The notes below the pieces were generated by a model, which searched no databases, was not told the origin of the DNA, and saw nothing but the letters and a program-made list of their open reading frames with translations. 64,000 nt of DNA, from contig NC_049907.1 in the NCBI RefSeq assembly GCF_001411555.2, positions 9,804,243 to 9,868,242 on the forward strand, in the 5' to 3' direction. The DNA is from Juglans regia. Its lineage: Eukaryota; Streptophyta; Magnoliopsida; Fagales; Juglandaceae. This document shows positions 1 to 11,587 of the stretch, one piece after another. Positions within the stretch are counted from its first letter, which is position 1. The number at the start of each line of letters is the position of its first letter. Made by a program: the position numbers and the translations under genes.

Positions 1-169
1 AGCAATAAATATATGATCATGGTTTATTTGTTTAACAGATATATCTCACGTAGCTATCAATACAAAAAATGAACCAGAGAATGCGTATGGCAACACGACT
101 AAAATCCTTACTAGATGATAAATAAAAATAAAAATAATAAAGCTTAACTAAGGGTATAAGATGGAGTTC

Positions 170-227
<58 letters not shown>

Positions 228-533
228 TATGTATTTTTGTTGGTAGATGGTATAAGATGACTCCTAAGTATTTTTATGCATCTTTAAAATATCTTAAACG
301 AAGAGAGAGTGTAATTTAATAGTCAAATAGAACAGTTGAAGACCTTTGTAATGTGTTTCACGAAGTGAAGTTCAATAGTCTCTATATCATTTAATATTTC
401 TAGATAGGGAGCCATCGAATCTAGCTCGTGGCACTTAAAAATCCAATTTCTTCAACTTTTAAAAGCTGATATTAATGAATAATTGCTAATAGTTGGAAAG
501 TCTACAAAGTAATGTGAAAGATCCAGTACATAC
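1..533. other. Left-edge intron of the RLP gene, no exon seen
   Basis: AT-rich sequence on the 3' side of the last visible exon of the minus-strand LRR gene. I searched both strands for a further leucine-rich repeat exon and found none, so the next exon should lie beyond the left edge. It contains an (AT)n microsatellite at about 173-231. Confidence 0.5.
173..231. repeat. (AT)n microsatellite
   Basis: Almost pure AT dinucleotide run, slightly interrupted near its right end. Confidence 0.95.
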
Positions 534-3500
534 CTTTGATTGGAAAGGATTTCATGAGGTAATTCGAAGCAAGATTCAGATATTTAAGGGACTTGATTGT
601 AGCCAATGATGGTAAGCTACCATCGCTGATGAGATTTAAACTAAGATCCAATATCTCCAAGTTCTCCAATCTTGACAAGCTTTCCCAACCTGTAGTTGTA
701 CCATTTTTATTTCATTTTAAAATGGAAAAATAATTAAATGAGATTGTATTTAGAAGAAAATCCATGCTTTTAGTGCTTATGAATCAACTGAGAATCAAAC
801 TATTCACGCATATATATATATAATTAATATTACTTATTAACAGGACTATAAATAAACAAGTCCTTAAAAAGTGAGGGTCTAAGCTTTCCCAAAAGCATGG
901 GTTGCATGTGGAGAGTTTTGATCTTTCTAGTTTAAAAATAAAAATTTTTTGTTTTATTTTTTTTTAATTTAGTTTTTTGCTTCCAAAAGAGTACTTAAGT
1001 TTGTGTCAAATAACATCATGTACGTACTGTAAAAAACGTCAAAATTACAAGTCCAAAGAATAATGAATCTGTCCATAGCCTCTAAGCCAAATGGGTAATA
1101 GCTAGGCCAGCCATCTCAGTTCTTTTTATGAAATCACTGCTTATCCAAAAAGTTTAAACCGATGGAAAGAAGTAGAATTAATTAGTTGTATTATATTCTA
1201 ATTAATATGACCTTTGTGATTGGAAATTCTATAAAGTAATATGAAAGATGAACATACCTTTAGTTGGAAAAGTTCCAGTCAACTGATTTCCGGCAAGATT
1301 CAGATTCTTAAGAGATTTGACCAGAACCAATGATTTTAAGGTATTATCGTTGAGGTAATTGTGACTAAGATCTAATATCTCCAAGTTCTCCAATCTTGAC
1401 AAAAGTTTCCAATCTGTAATTATTTATTTTATATTAAAATGGAAAAAAAAATATATGAGAATGAATTTAGAATGAAGTGAGTGTTATAGATCTTATGAAC
1501 TACATATGCAAGCCTCAAACTACTCAGACTCAAACATGATCCGACTTCTTTTCCAGTTGACACACCAATTACATGTTCCGTTTCAAGAGCTCGTAACATT
1601 AAGCCATATATATGGACAAAGTGCTATGCAGCCATCGACTGTCTTTCTACTTATATAAATCTAACCCTTCAAGATTACCAAAGATGATAATTACCGGAGG
1701 ATTGCATTTGATGGGAGATTGCTTAAAGTAGCTAGTTTTAATAAACGACATACCTTTAACCAGAAAAGATCCTGTTACTTGATTCCAAGCAAGATTCAAA
1801 TTCTTAAGGGACTTGACAGCAACCAAAGATTGTAAAGGGTCGTCATTGAGGTCATTGTGACTGAGATCTATTTTCTCCAAGTTCTCTAATCTTGACAAGC
1901 TTTTCCAACCTGTACTTGTATTATTTCAAAATTATAGGAAAAAAAAAAACATTTATATAAGAATGTATTCAGAAGAAATTTCATGTTCCTTAGCCTATGA
2001 ACTGCATATGCAAGGTTCAAAGTATTGGACAACACTTAATAATCATAACTATCTAAAAAGAAATTTCTATACCAAAATCACCAAGACTCATCATCCACTT
2101 AATACCTTCGATTCTCATTACTCGTTCTCCCAAATGATTAAACGCAAGACTCAATGTCGTAAGTGACGTAAGTTCACTTAGAGATGGTATGATGCTGTCA
2201 TCAAAGCCATTATAATTGAGGTTCAATGTCTCCAAATTTCTCAATACCACGAGCCTTTCGAAACCTTGCAAGAAAAAATTATTGGAAGACACGACAAAAT
2301 AAATTTTATCAATGTGTTAATGCAACACAACAATGTTTCTAAACTACATTTAAAAGACTTCTAACTTCTTCTTCAATTAATAAAATACTCGCCTTGACTT
2401 GGGATGATATCATTGTAGGAATTGCCACTTATATCCAGCTTGTTCAAGTTTCTCAACCCAACTAATTCTACATTAATCCAAATTAAAGACAAAGCAAAAT
2501 TAGGTGGGAAAGTATGAAACATAAAATAATAATAATAATAATTAAAAGAATCAAAATGTGAATGTTGTCGTGGAGATTAAATATGTTGGATCGAAGAATA
2601 ACTTAATAACCTTGAGCTGGAAAGTAACCCTCCAACAAATTCGAAGTAAGATTTAAAGTCTTGAGCGAAGTCACATGACCCAAAGATTGTAGAATGCCAT
2701 TGTCATGAAAGAAGTTATATCCAAGGTTTAGAATTTCCAGATTCCTTAAGCTTGAAAGCTTTTCAAATCCTGCAAAGTATGTTGAACAAGAAAACTTTAC
2801 CGATTATAAAATGAAGATATTTTTTTTTCTGGGCATAAAAATTTAAAATGAAGAATATTTATCTGATGATCAGTACTGGGTTAAGAATCACTACTGAAAG
2901 TTAAGCACATGCTTATAAACATTAGTTGGCCAAATAAATTTATATATAGCTCGTAATATCTAAACGTCCGCTAATATAAAAGTAATTAGAGACCTTTCAT
3001 ACAACTAGTGTTCAAACAAAAATCTACTTGGGGTTCAGAATTTTTAGCTGAAATCCAAAATTTATTGAGGAACGAGATACAAAGACTCATCATTGCAATG
3101 CAAGGTTCTCGATCGTGCTGGGATTATAACTTTCTATAATATTTTTATTCAACTTTGAAGGATAGATACACATTGATTTCAAACTTTTTAGCTTCAGGAC
3201 TCATTATGCTCAGACAACAATATTTAATAGTACTATTAGTTGAGTATTAATCCTGAGGTACTGTAGATTGTGTAGTGTATCTCTAATATATATTAAATTT
3301 TATTATATATTTGGACTATAAAGCTTCGTTTGGATATTAAGTATATCTCAGATGATCTATAGATAATAATAAAATAATTTATAAATAGTAGTACTAAAAT
3401 ATTAATAAATAATTTGTGAATAATAGAGAAATAGTCTGAAAATATTTGAAAATTATTCCTAAAAAATTAAGCTCTAACATTATAAAACTTCTTGTCTCTT

Positions 3501-3913
3501 TGCAACATACCTTCGTATGGTATCCAGCCACCAATTGCATTAAAGGACATATCAAGACTTCTTAACTCCTTGAAAGGCTCCAAAATAGACACGTTTAGCA
3601 ACCACCGATCCCCGAAACTCACATTGATCTTGTACTTATGTTCACGATAGTAAGGATCTTGCTTTAAATTCTCAAGGGACAATTCTATGATGTGACTAGT
3701 GGTGGAGTTGCACGTGACCCGCTCCCAGTCACAACACTCAGTACTCTTTGAGTCGTCAACCCATGAAGGAAGAAGATGGTCTGAATTAGTGTAGGGGATG
3801 GATTTAAGAAATGACTTCAAGTGTAGCAGACCAATTCTCTCTTCCTTCAAGCAACCGGCCTTGTTCTCACCAATTTGAATAAAAATCACTAAAACCCACA
3901 GCAACGCCTTCAT
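534..3913 (-). CDS. LRR receptor-like protein, 5' part (exons 1-7, runs off left edge)
   Basis: Plasma-membrane LRR receptor-like protein of the Arabidopsis RLP1/RLP13/RLP15 kind, by overall organisation. Exons, all split in phase 1: 3511-3913, 2611-2769, 2393-2467, 2106-2264, 1754-1909, 1258-1413 and 534-689; together about 421 codons with no internal stop. Exon 1 has the ATG, a hydrophobic signal peptide (MKALLWVLVIFIQIG), then the LRRNT_2 cap with the CCDWERVTC motif and the start of the LRR array. Later exons encode two LRRs each (156-159 nt), except exon 3, which encodes one (75 nt). Exon 3 is followed by a GC donor (CAAG|GCGAGT); the other donors are GT. Exons 5-7 are near-copies of one another (G/D-W-x-x-LSRLENLE). 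The C-terminal LRRs, transmembrane helix and tail would lie outside the window, so RLP versus receptor kinase cannot be settled; the intron-per-LRR layout favours RLP. The visible part looks functional. Confidence 0.85.
3319..3470. mobile_element. Truncated MITE-like sequence in RLP intron 1
   Basis: Begins with CTTCGTTTGGATATTAAG and carries short AATAGTAG/GAATAATAG motifs similar to those in the MITE at 5638-5849. Only one recognisable end is present, so it is at best a partial copy. Confidence 0.35.
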
Positions 3914-4315
3914 TGAGAAATAATTTGTAAGATACCAAGATTCAGCTCTATATATCTAAACCAACTTGTTTTGGCTGTGCATGGTGTGAGTATATATTGT
4001 GGCTTGCATGTACATCTGGAAGATACCTAACGAAAAAGGAATGCCTGACTTTTAATGTTCATTGGCTGAAATTTAAAGTTGGTAACTCTATTGACTTGGA
4101 CTAAATCAAATCAAACTTATCCTAAAGAGAGTGGAGTTTTTAGGTGAAAAAATTTAGAATATAATGGAAATTGAAAAAAGAAAAAAAAAAAAAGAGAGAT
4201 GGAGAATGATGGAGAAGCTTTGAGAGCTATATATATCTTCATTATTTTTTATTAATGGAGATGAAATAAGATGAATATCTTGATAATTTTTTTTTATGTA
4301 CAATATATTGATAGT
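3914..4315 (-). promoter_or_regulatory. Upstream region of the RLP gene
   Basis: A TATA-like GATATATAGAG (minus strand) lies at about 3947-3957, 35-45 nt before the ATG, which would imply a very short 5' UTR. Further upstream, about 4053-4082, is a 27-nt stretch nearly identical to one at about 10,998-11,026, suggesting a conserved or duplicated promoter segment within a former RLP cluster. Confidence 0.35.
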
Positions 4316-4334
4316 TATGAAAATGAAATCTCTT

Positions 4335-5239
4335 GATAAGATAAAGGAAAATACTATAGACATAAAGGGATCTCACACACACTGATGTGGCACCTCCACG
4401 TCTTCTCCCTTTTTTTTTTCTTTCTTTTTTTCCACCTCCCATGCGTCTCGCCTCCCCCTCATCCCTTTTTCCCTCTCTGCCTCCGCCTGCCTCAGCCCTC
4501 CTCGTGGTCGCTAGGGTGGTCGGAGACGTGAGATTATCGTGCTACATACACAAAGGGATCCCACAGAGGGATCTCACACACTGATGTGGCACACTCACTG
4601 TGTGCCACGTATCCCCACTCTTTTTTTTTTCCTTTTTTTTCTTCCCCTTCCTATGCGTCTACCCCTTCCTGTGCGTCTCCACCAATCTCTGCCCACTCCG
4701 TGGCTGCCATAGTGGTTGGGGACCACCTTAGGGCCCGTAGAAGCCGCCGTCGATCGAAGCGACACCGTCCCCCCTTCACAGCAGTGCCTTTCCAGTGCAT
4801 CTTCCCTCCTTTCATCCCCCTTTCTCTCTCTGCCTCAACCCTCCCAATCACCGCTAGGGTGGTCGAGGACCACCTCAAGGCTGGCAGAATCCGCTTGCGG
4901 TCCAAGTGGCACCACCCGGCAGGGGATGGGAGCTCCCGTGCGCGGCAAGCTCGTGAGGAGACGTGAGCTTTCTGTGCACGGGAGCTCCCATCTCCTCGCC
5001 GGGTGGTGCCGCTTGGACCGCCGGCTGATTCTGCCGGCCCTAAGGTGGTCGCCGACCACCCTGGCAGCCACGGGGAAGGCTGAGGTAGGCAGAGGCAGAG
5101 AGGGAGAGGGGGATGAGGGGAGGAGAGGGGAGACGCATGGGAGGAGGATAAAAAGAAAGAAAAAATAAAAGAAAAGGGAGAAGACGTGGCAGTACCACAT
5201 CAGTGTGTGTGGGATCCCTTTGTGTCTATGTGTTTTCCT
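4335..5239. mobile_element. GC-rich foldback transposon (non-autonomous)
   Basis: The ends form ~50-bp imperfect terminal inverted repeats: AAGGAAAATACTATAGAC then AAAGGGATCTCACACAC on the left, and the reverse complement of the matching right end at about 5190-5239. A further internal copy of the end sequence lies at 4547-4600. The middle is a long GC-rich inverted repeat centred near 4955 (CACCACCCGGC...GCCGGGTGGTG), so a single strand could fold into an extended hairpin. A 19-bp direct repeat, TATGAAAATGAAATCTCTT, sits at 4316-4334 and 5240-5258. No transposase is present, and the reading frames inside are by-products of GC-rich sequence. A Mutator-related or foldback origin is an inference. 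Confidence 0.7.
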
Positions 5240-5637
5240 TATGAAAATGAAATCTCTTAGTTAGAATAATGTTCTTGATTTAATACTATATATCTCAAAC
5301 ATCTCCTCAAACTCAAGGTAAAAGACTATCTCAATAGTGTGGAGGTTCAAATCATGCTCACAATAGATACAAAAGAACAATAGGCCTGATTGACCAGAAA
5401 ACCTAATGAAAAAGGCCCACTGCTAACAAAGATGCCCGAGAGGCATTTTTCTTCTAGTAAAGTTTGCATTAAAAATAAAAATGAAAATAAAGACAAGAAA
5501 GTGGGGAACCCTAGCCAAAATCACATTACATGCATAAAATGCAGTGCATACAATAAAAACAAAACAACAATAAAAAAGCAATGGGTCTAACAAATGTGAC
5601 CTAAATCCATCTTCTTTGGCAAGGAAACAATTCCTAA

Positions 5638-5849
5638 GGATCTGTTTGGGACACATTTGTTCTTAAATATTTTTAGACTATTTTATTTTTACTATTTTAC
5701 TATTATTCATTAACTATTTTACTACTATTCACAAACTATTTCAGAGTTCTATTACATATAGTCACTTTTACGTTATCCTTGTATACTCCATTGACGTGAT
5801 TGACTAAAACAGTTATTTTATGAGATATTCTTAATATCCAAACAGGCTC
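5638..5849. mobile_element. Tourist-like MITE (PIF/Harbinger type)
   Basis: 212 bp with terminal inverted repeats GGATCTGTTTGG and GAGCCTGTTTGG (reverse complement of the right end), flanked by TAA at 5635-5637 and 5850-5852. The 3-bp TAA duplication and the TIR type match Tourist-like elements. It is AT-rich inside and has no coding capacity. Confidence 0.65.
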
Positions 5850-5852
5850 TAA

Positions 5853-7009
5853 ATAGTAGTTTTGTAACCCAGCTGATGGTTTAATTGGATGTAGTTGATA
5901 CTAGAACAACGTACTGCATCAACCATTCCAAAGTTACCGAGGGGGATCTCCACAATCCTTTCTCCATATCCTCAGTTAAGCAAGATGGAGCAAATCAAGA
6001 AGTTTTGGAGGTGGGGATTCTAATCGTGCGGTGCATGTGGTGGTCAGTCTGGCTCACACGTGAGGAGAATGCTAAGATATAAAGTAAATAATAAAATTTA
6101 CATTTTTCATTAGTTTAAACTTTTGAGATAAATTGTGATTTTATATAGTATTTAGAGAATAGGTTTAGAGTTCGAATGTTAACTTTACACTCTATCTTAT
6201 TTAACTTGAGATAATTTTAGATTTTCAATAATCAATGGCTATGTGCGAGAGGCATTAATTAATGGAAAAGTCTTTTTGCAATCGAATTTGCACACCAAAC
6301 CGCACATCAATATTAAATGTAAGACATACGTTTAATGAAACGGTGCGAATTGAAGACGAAAATAATTTTCGTGAGATAGAGGACTTTCTTTTTCTCTCAA
6401 AATGTTTTTCTTTTAATTTTTTTAATAAAAAAAAAAACTATGTAAGTATTGGTATACAGTTTGGTTCACCAAACAATTAATTTGAGACAAAATATAATTT
6501 GAATTGTGGTTAAGATTTTATGAGATAGGAAAAGCCTAAGTGGGCCATGTATTATATTAATTTTAATAACCCAAAATATATTTGAAAACATTTGTTTTGT
6601 TTCATAATGGCAAGTAAGACAAAGCATGCTTAGTTAATCCATAAGCCCTTTTGATAACCTTGGGCAATAATTTCGATTGGAGAAATATTTATTGACTTTT
6701 GCTTGACTTGCGTCCTCAAATTCTATCCAAACTGACGCATGAAGTGATGGTTAAGACAACGTCACTTGAGATTTGCTTGCTCTGTTAAAGATATTCTAAC
6801 TTGTCCATTTTGGAACTGATCAAATGCATAAAAACTAGCCTTCCACCAGCGTAATTAGTAAATAATTAAAATAAATTATTTAAAATATCAAGAAGTCGAA
6901 AGGTAAATAATAATGAGTTAATAGCTACAATAAGATAACTAGTTTTTTTGTTTATTTAAATATTAATAGTAAAATGATAAAGAGATAAGTGCATAAAAGT
7001 CAAAGAGAT
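5853..7009. other. AT-rich intergenic DNA
   Basis: No gene, RNA or element end recognised; short open frames here lack any family signature. Confidence 0.5.
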
Positions 7010-7615
7010 TGTTTGGGTGTATATGGAGATTGTTTTTGGAGCTGAAAATCGAGAAATAAAGAGTTTGCTTAACTTGCACTTGAGCGAAGCTCAACCCGTC
7101 ATGAGTTCGCTTGACGTATGCTCGAGAGTGGGCTTGAGGGAAGCTTAACCCATAAGTTCGCTCGATTCCCACGTGACAGTGAGATCCAGCGAGATGCAAA
7201 CTTTATTGTTTGTTTGAGCCCTACTTGACACCCTGCTCAAGCCAATGTTAATTGATCGTTCGCTTGATGTATGCTCAACACCCCGCTCGAGCAAAGAACG
7301 CGGATTTTTCGAAATTAGGATTTCCAGCTCCATTTCTATATATATGTCATATTCGACTTGTTTCTTACGACTTTTAGCATATTTTGAGTGAGAACAATTG
7401 TCAATTATGTGCATATTGTGTGATAGAGAGTAAAAAGTCCTAGAGAGTGTGAGTTGAGATTGAATGATTGTAATCTCCTCTGGCTAATAAGATTTTTGCA
7501 GGTCTATAGACATAGACAATTTGCCTAACCACACGTATATTGTGTGTCGTGTACTTGATCGTGCTTGCTTTTACTTTAGTTGGCCATTGTTGGTGTGTGT
7601 GTCTTTTGCACAACA
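7010..7615 (+). repeat. Copia 5' LTR
   Basis: 606 bp, TG...CA ends, with a TATA-like CTATATATATG near 7337. It aligns over its length with 9163-9722. It is rich in short GCTCGAG/GCTTGAGC-type motifs. Confidence 0.9.
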
Positions 7616-7617
7616 AC

Positions 7618-7630
7618 TGGTATCACAGCC
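7618..7630 (+). other. Copia primer-binding site
   Basis: TGGTATCACAGCC, two bases after the 5' LTR, is one base away from the usual plant initiator-methionine tRNA site TGGTATCAGAGCC. Confidence 0.85.
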
Positions 7631-7653
7631 AAGGTCGGATCTGAAGGAGAACG

Positions 7654-8442
7654 ATGGCTAGAGATAGAGTGAAAGCACCCGAGATAGAGAAGATCGATGA
7701 CACTAATTTTGGGTATTGGAAGATATAGATTGATGACTATCTCTATGGGAAGAGGCTCCACCTTCCACTGTTGGGAAAGAATTCGGAGAGCATGGATGAT
7801 GCTGAGTGGACCCTGTTAGATCGATAGGTTCTAGGGATTGTTTGGCTGACCTTGTCCAAAACAGTGGCACACAATGTCAGTAAAGAGAGAACCACGATGG
7901 ATCTCATGGTGACTTTGTCAAGTATGTATGAAAAGCCGGCGTCGAATAACAAAGTGCACTAGATGAAGAAATTGTTCAATTTGAAGATGTCGAAAGATAT
8001 GTCTGTAGCCCAACACTTGAATGAATTCAATACGATCACAAATCAACTGTCCTCTATAGAGATTGGATTTGATGATGAGATCAGAGCATTGATTCTGTTG
8101 GCATCACTGTCAAATAGTTGGGAGGACATGAGGATTGTTGTGAGTAGTTCAGCTGGCAAGATGAAACTGAACTACGACGATGTACGTGACATGATCCTTG
8201 CTGAAGAGGCACGTAGAAGAGACACGGGTGAGTTCTTAGGTTCAAGATCGGCCCTGAATGTTGACAATCGCGGCAAAGGACATGACAGGTCAAGCAACAA
8301 GAGCAGGGGAAGAGCAAGACGAGATCTAGGCAGCAGATCACGTGCTAGAGTTGTGGCAAACCGAGCCACATTAATAAAAACTGCAGGAATCAAGAAAGTG
8401 CTGAGGATGATGTGGGAATGTAGTGGTAGAAGAAATTCATGA
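7654..8442 (+). pseudogene. Copia gag (UBN2-type) remnant with broken zinc knuckle
   Basis: Capsid-like gag of a Copia element. It starts at the ATG at 7654 and is readable with in-frame stops, for example a TAG where a W would be expected in the FGYW segment and another before MKKLFNLKM. From 7963 the frame is open for 159 codons and covers the LNEFNTITNQL and SLSNSWEDM segments typical of this family. The CCHC knuckle (S-C-G-K-x-x-H-x4-C) lies near 8345-8385 in a shifted frame, with its second position changed to a stop. The protein cannot be made intact. Confidence 0.82.
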
Positions 8443-8484
8443 TGTCTTACTTCTTGCAGTGCATAGTCCGATTGATGATTGAAT

Positions 8485-9080
8485 GTTGGATTCAGGGGCT
8501 TTGTTCCATAGTACCTCAAATCCAGAAATCATGTAGAATTATGTTACTGGTAATTTTGGGAAGATGTATGTGGCTGATGGAGAGGTATTGGATGTAGTGG
8601 GAGTGGGTGATGTGCACGTCAGACTTCCAAATAGGGGCGTGTGGACTTTACAGCAAGCTAGACATGTTCAAGATCTGAAGAAAAATCTGATCTCTATGAG
8701 GCAACTTGATGATAATGGTTATGCAGTAGTGTTCTCTGGAAGAGCTTGGAAGATCACTAAGGGTGCTCTGGTGTTGGCGCATAGTAAGAGATCTAACTCT
8801 TTATATTTAACATCAGGGTCCAGTGATGTGCAGAGAAATACAAAAGTACAAAAATGCAGGTTTGATCGCACGAAATATGTGAGGAAGCCAAACAGAGTCA
8901 GCTTTGTCATTCCTCATGTAAGCCTGGGAAAGTTGGCTGAGGTTGCCAGGATTGGTTAGAGACTAGATACTCCTAGTGTAGTGGGAGTTGTGAGTCGCCC
9001 AGTAGATGTGCTGACCAAGGGCGATGTACGTGGAAAACTGAAGTCGGGCTTGATTTCAGTGGATCTTCTAGCTTGAAGAC
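8485..9080 (+). pseudogene. Copia protease/pol remnant
   Basis: It begins with LDSGALFH, the retropepsin D-S-G motif (normally DSGAS/T), and continues through VADGEVLDVVGVGDV and LISMRQLDDNG, characteristic of the Copia protease-to-integrase junction. Stops interrupt it (for example after PEIM). The sequence then passes directly to a short tail before the 3' LTR, so integrase, RT and RNase H have been deleted. Confidence 0.8.
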
Positions 9081-9162
9081 GGGAGTTGTGAGCTGCAAAG
9101 ATGATAGTGCTTGGCTGGAAACAGTGGTTGGCATGTAGAGACTCAGTCTCCAAGTTGAAGAT

Positions 9163-9722
9163 TGTTAGGGTGTATGTGGAAATTGATTTTGGAGCTGAAA
9201 ATCTAGAAATAGAGAGTTTGCTCGATGTGCGCTCGGCGTGCGCTTGAGCAAAGCTCAACCCGTGAGTTTGATCGACGTGCGCTCGATAGTGGGCTCTAGT
9301 GAAGCTCAACCGGTGAGTTTGCTCGAGTCCTGCTTGACAGCGAGCTTGAGCGAGACACAAATCTTAGTGTTCGCTCCAGCTCCGCTTGAGCCAATATTGA
9401 TTGGTCATTCGCTTGATGCGTGCTCGACACGTCGCTCGAGCAAAGAACGCAATTTTTTTCAAATTAGGATTTTCAGTGCCGTTTGCTATATATATGTCAT
9501 ATTTGACTTGTCTTGTACAAGTTTCAGCATATTTTGAGTGAGAACAATTATCAAGTGTGTGCATATTGTGTGGAAGAGAAAAAAGCCTTAAAGAGTGTGA
9601 GTTAAGATTGAGTGATTATAATCTCTTTTGGATAATAAGATTTATGCAGCTCTGTGAATATAGACAATTTGCAGAACCACGTATATTATATGTCATGTGC
9701 TCGACATGTCTTTTACACAACA
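9163..9722 (+). repeat. Copia 3' LTR
   Basis: 560 bp, same ends as the 5' LTR and about 46 bp shorter. The preceding CTCCAAGTTGAAGAT is in the polypurine-tract position. Confidence 0.9.
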
Positions 9723-11587
9723 GAGATAAGTAGTGAGAAATTAATAACCACTATAAAATAAGATTTTTATCTTTTTCTTTTCCTCTCTATTGAATTGGTA
9801 ATGAAGGGTTGGGATGGGTCAAAAAAATATATGACATAATGAATTAGCTCAATAGAATACAGGAAATGCTTCATAAATTATATAGATAATAGATGCCGGC
9901 TTAACTACGGATTAGTATTCCTTAAAATTCTTATTTAAAATCTAGTATTGTCTAGATTGATAGATAGTCATAAGATGTAAGTCATATAATATTTAGATAG
10001 TAAATATTTAATGTTCTTCAAGATAACTACACATCTATTGATCATAACTACCCGTACAAGAAAAATAAATATTTGTGACGATAATAATTATTTGCAAGGA
10101 AAACATACTCATTTTGATAGAAAATAATCATTTTCGTATGAAATAATTGGTCACGAATTAGCAATTTTTTTTTGTAGTAGATCTTTTTAACAACCCTTGA
10201 CTATTAGAGCGCTAATACTCTTCACAACCACTCTAATTAACTAACTCCACCTTGCATACTCGTCTATTTTTATGAATTTCTAGATGTTTGGAGTTGTTGA
10301 TTCCCGCAAAGTTTTGGGTGTTTCGAGGAATCATCTATCTATATATCCACTGCCATTGACTCAAACGAAGGCCAGAGAAACAAGCCCTAATTTACATGAA
10401 ACAACTTCAAAACCAAATCACACTGCAACTGACTCTAATTGACCAATGCTTAATCATGCCCATGCATTAGTGGGATTTCTTGACTTTGTTACACCGAGTG
10501 TAAAAAAAAATGAATTATTCAATCATTTGTTTGGCAAATTACACTAATTGTTCCTTGTCCATCCCTTTATTATTTATGTTATTGGTGCATTTTTAAAGTG
10601 GGTGATAGTTTATGCATGAAACTGTCATGATCTTCAAATTAACCACTTGTCCACTCAAAAAATTCTCAACCTTGTGGGATTAATGCAAGAACCTTCTTGA
10701 AATTTTAGTAGTTGGTAAATGCTACCCAATTCAAAATTATAATTTGTTTACTCAAAAGTAATCTCAATAATTGAAGTTTAAAAATGATCACAACCTTCAC
10801 AACATCATGGCCCTATTCGCTTGATTCACGTCGTCATTAAATATTATTTTTTATTTTGAAATATAAAATTTGAGTGGACCCTTCCAAAACAAATATCAAT
10901 CGAATGGTCTTGGTGTATATATTAAGAAACATGATTATGATTCCAACCACTGCATGAAAAACTTTAGAAAAGTGGGTTACCGGAGGCTAGAGTGTTCATT
11001 GGCTGAAGTTTAAAGTTAGGATGTGTATTTTCCACGTTGACTTGGTCTAATTAGACCCATTACTTACACATTAGATCAGAGACCGACTAGTGACACATTA
11101 ACATATATATTTGGATTGGTGGTTTCAGTTTCCACAATGACTATGAGGTGCCTTCACTTCCATATTATCCTTTTTTAAATACCTTCTAATGCGAATGCTG
11201 ATCTGCTGATGCTTCTGAACTATTCTGGCCTTTAATATTGTACTTGTTCTCACATGGATATAGCAACTATTACATTCCTTTTCTAAACCTAGTTCCCATT
11301 TCATTGTGATTAATTAATTACTTATTATGAATAGGGTGTCACATGGCCATGGCATCCAATCCAGACATGTATGCAAGGACAAAGCCCTTATACACGAGAG
11401 GGACCTGTATTTGGTTACAAACTCGACCCTAACTTCTACATCAGTATAATCTCTATTGTCATAATATTCAACATGCTTCTCTAGGATCCTTTTAGATGAG
11501 TATGCTCCTTGCCCTAACCATACTGAATCAGTTTTTCTTGAAAAAAAGGAAGAACTAACAACACCTATCTCCCTAAAAAATATTTAC
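9723..11587. other. AT-rich intergenic DNA between Copia and the LRR fragment
   Basis: No gene recognised. The only notable content is a short stretch at about 10,998-11,026 that matches the upstream region of the RLP gene (TGTTCATTGGCTGAA then TTTAAAGTT), followed in both places by a TTGACTTGG motif. Confidence 0.5.

Larger units (their letters stand above)
7010..9722 (+). mobile_element. Copia LTR retrotransposon, internally deleted
   Basis: Complete by its ends: LTRs at 7010-7615 and 9163-9722, both starting TGTT(T/A)GGGTGTAT and ending CACAACA, and a perfect 5-bp target duplication GAGAT at 7005-7009 and 9723-9727. The internal region is only about 1.55 kb. It keeps the primer-binding site, gag with a zinc knuckle, the protease region and a polypurine-like stretch just before the 3' LTR, but integrase, reverse transcriptase and RNase H are missing. 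It could not move without a helper. Confidence 0.92.

Noticed and set aside
4387..5200. Several overlapping frames up to 150 codons, rich in S, P and R
   Set aside because: They lie in the GC-rich inverted-repeat arms of a foldback element on both strands, start at arbitrary ATGs and show no domain.
7963..8442. The 159-codon frame as a host gene
   Set aside because: It is Copia gag, bounded by LTRs and a primer-binding site.
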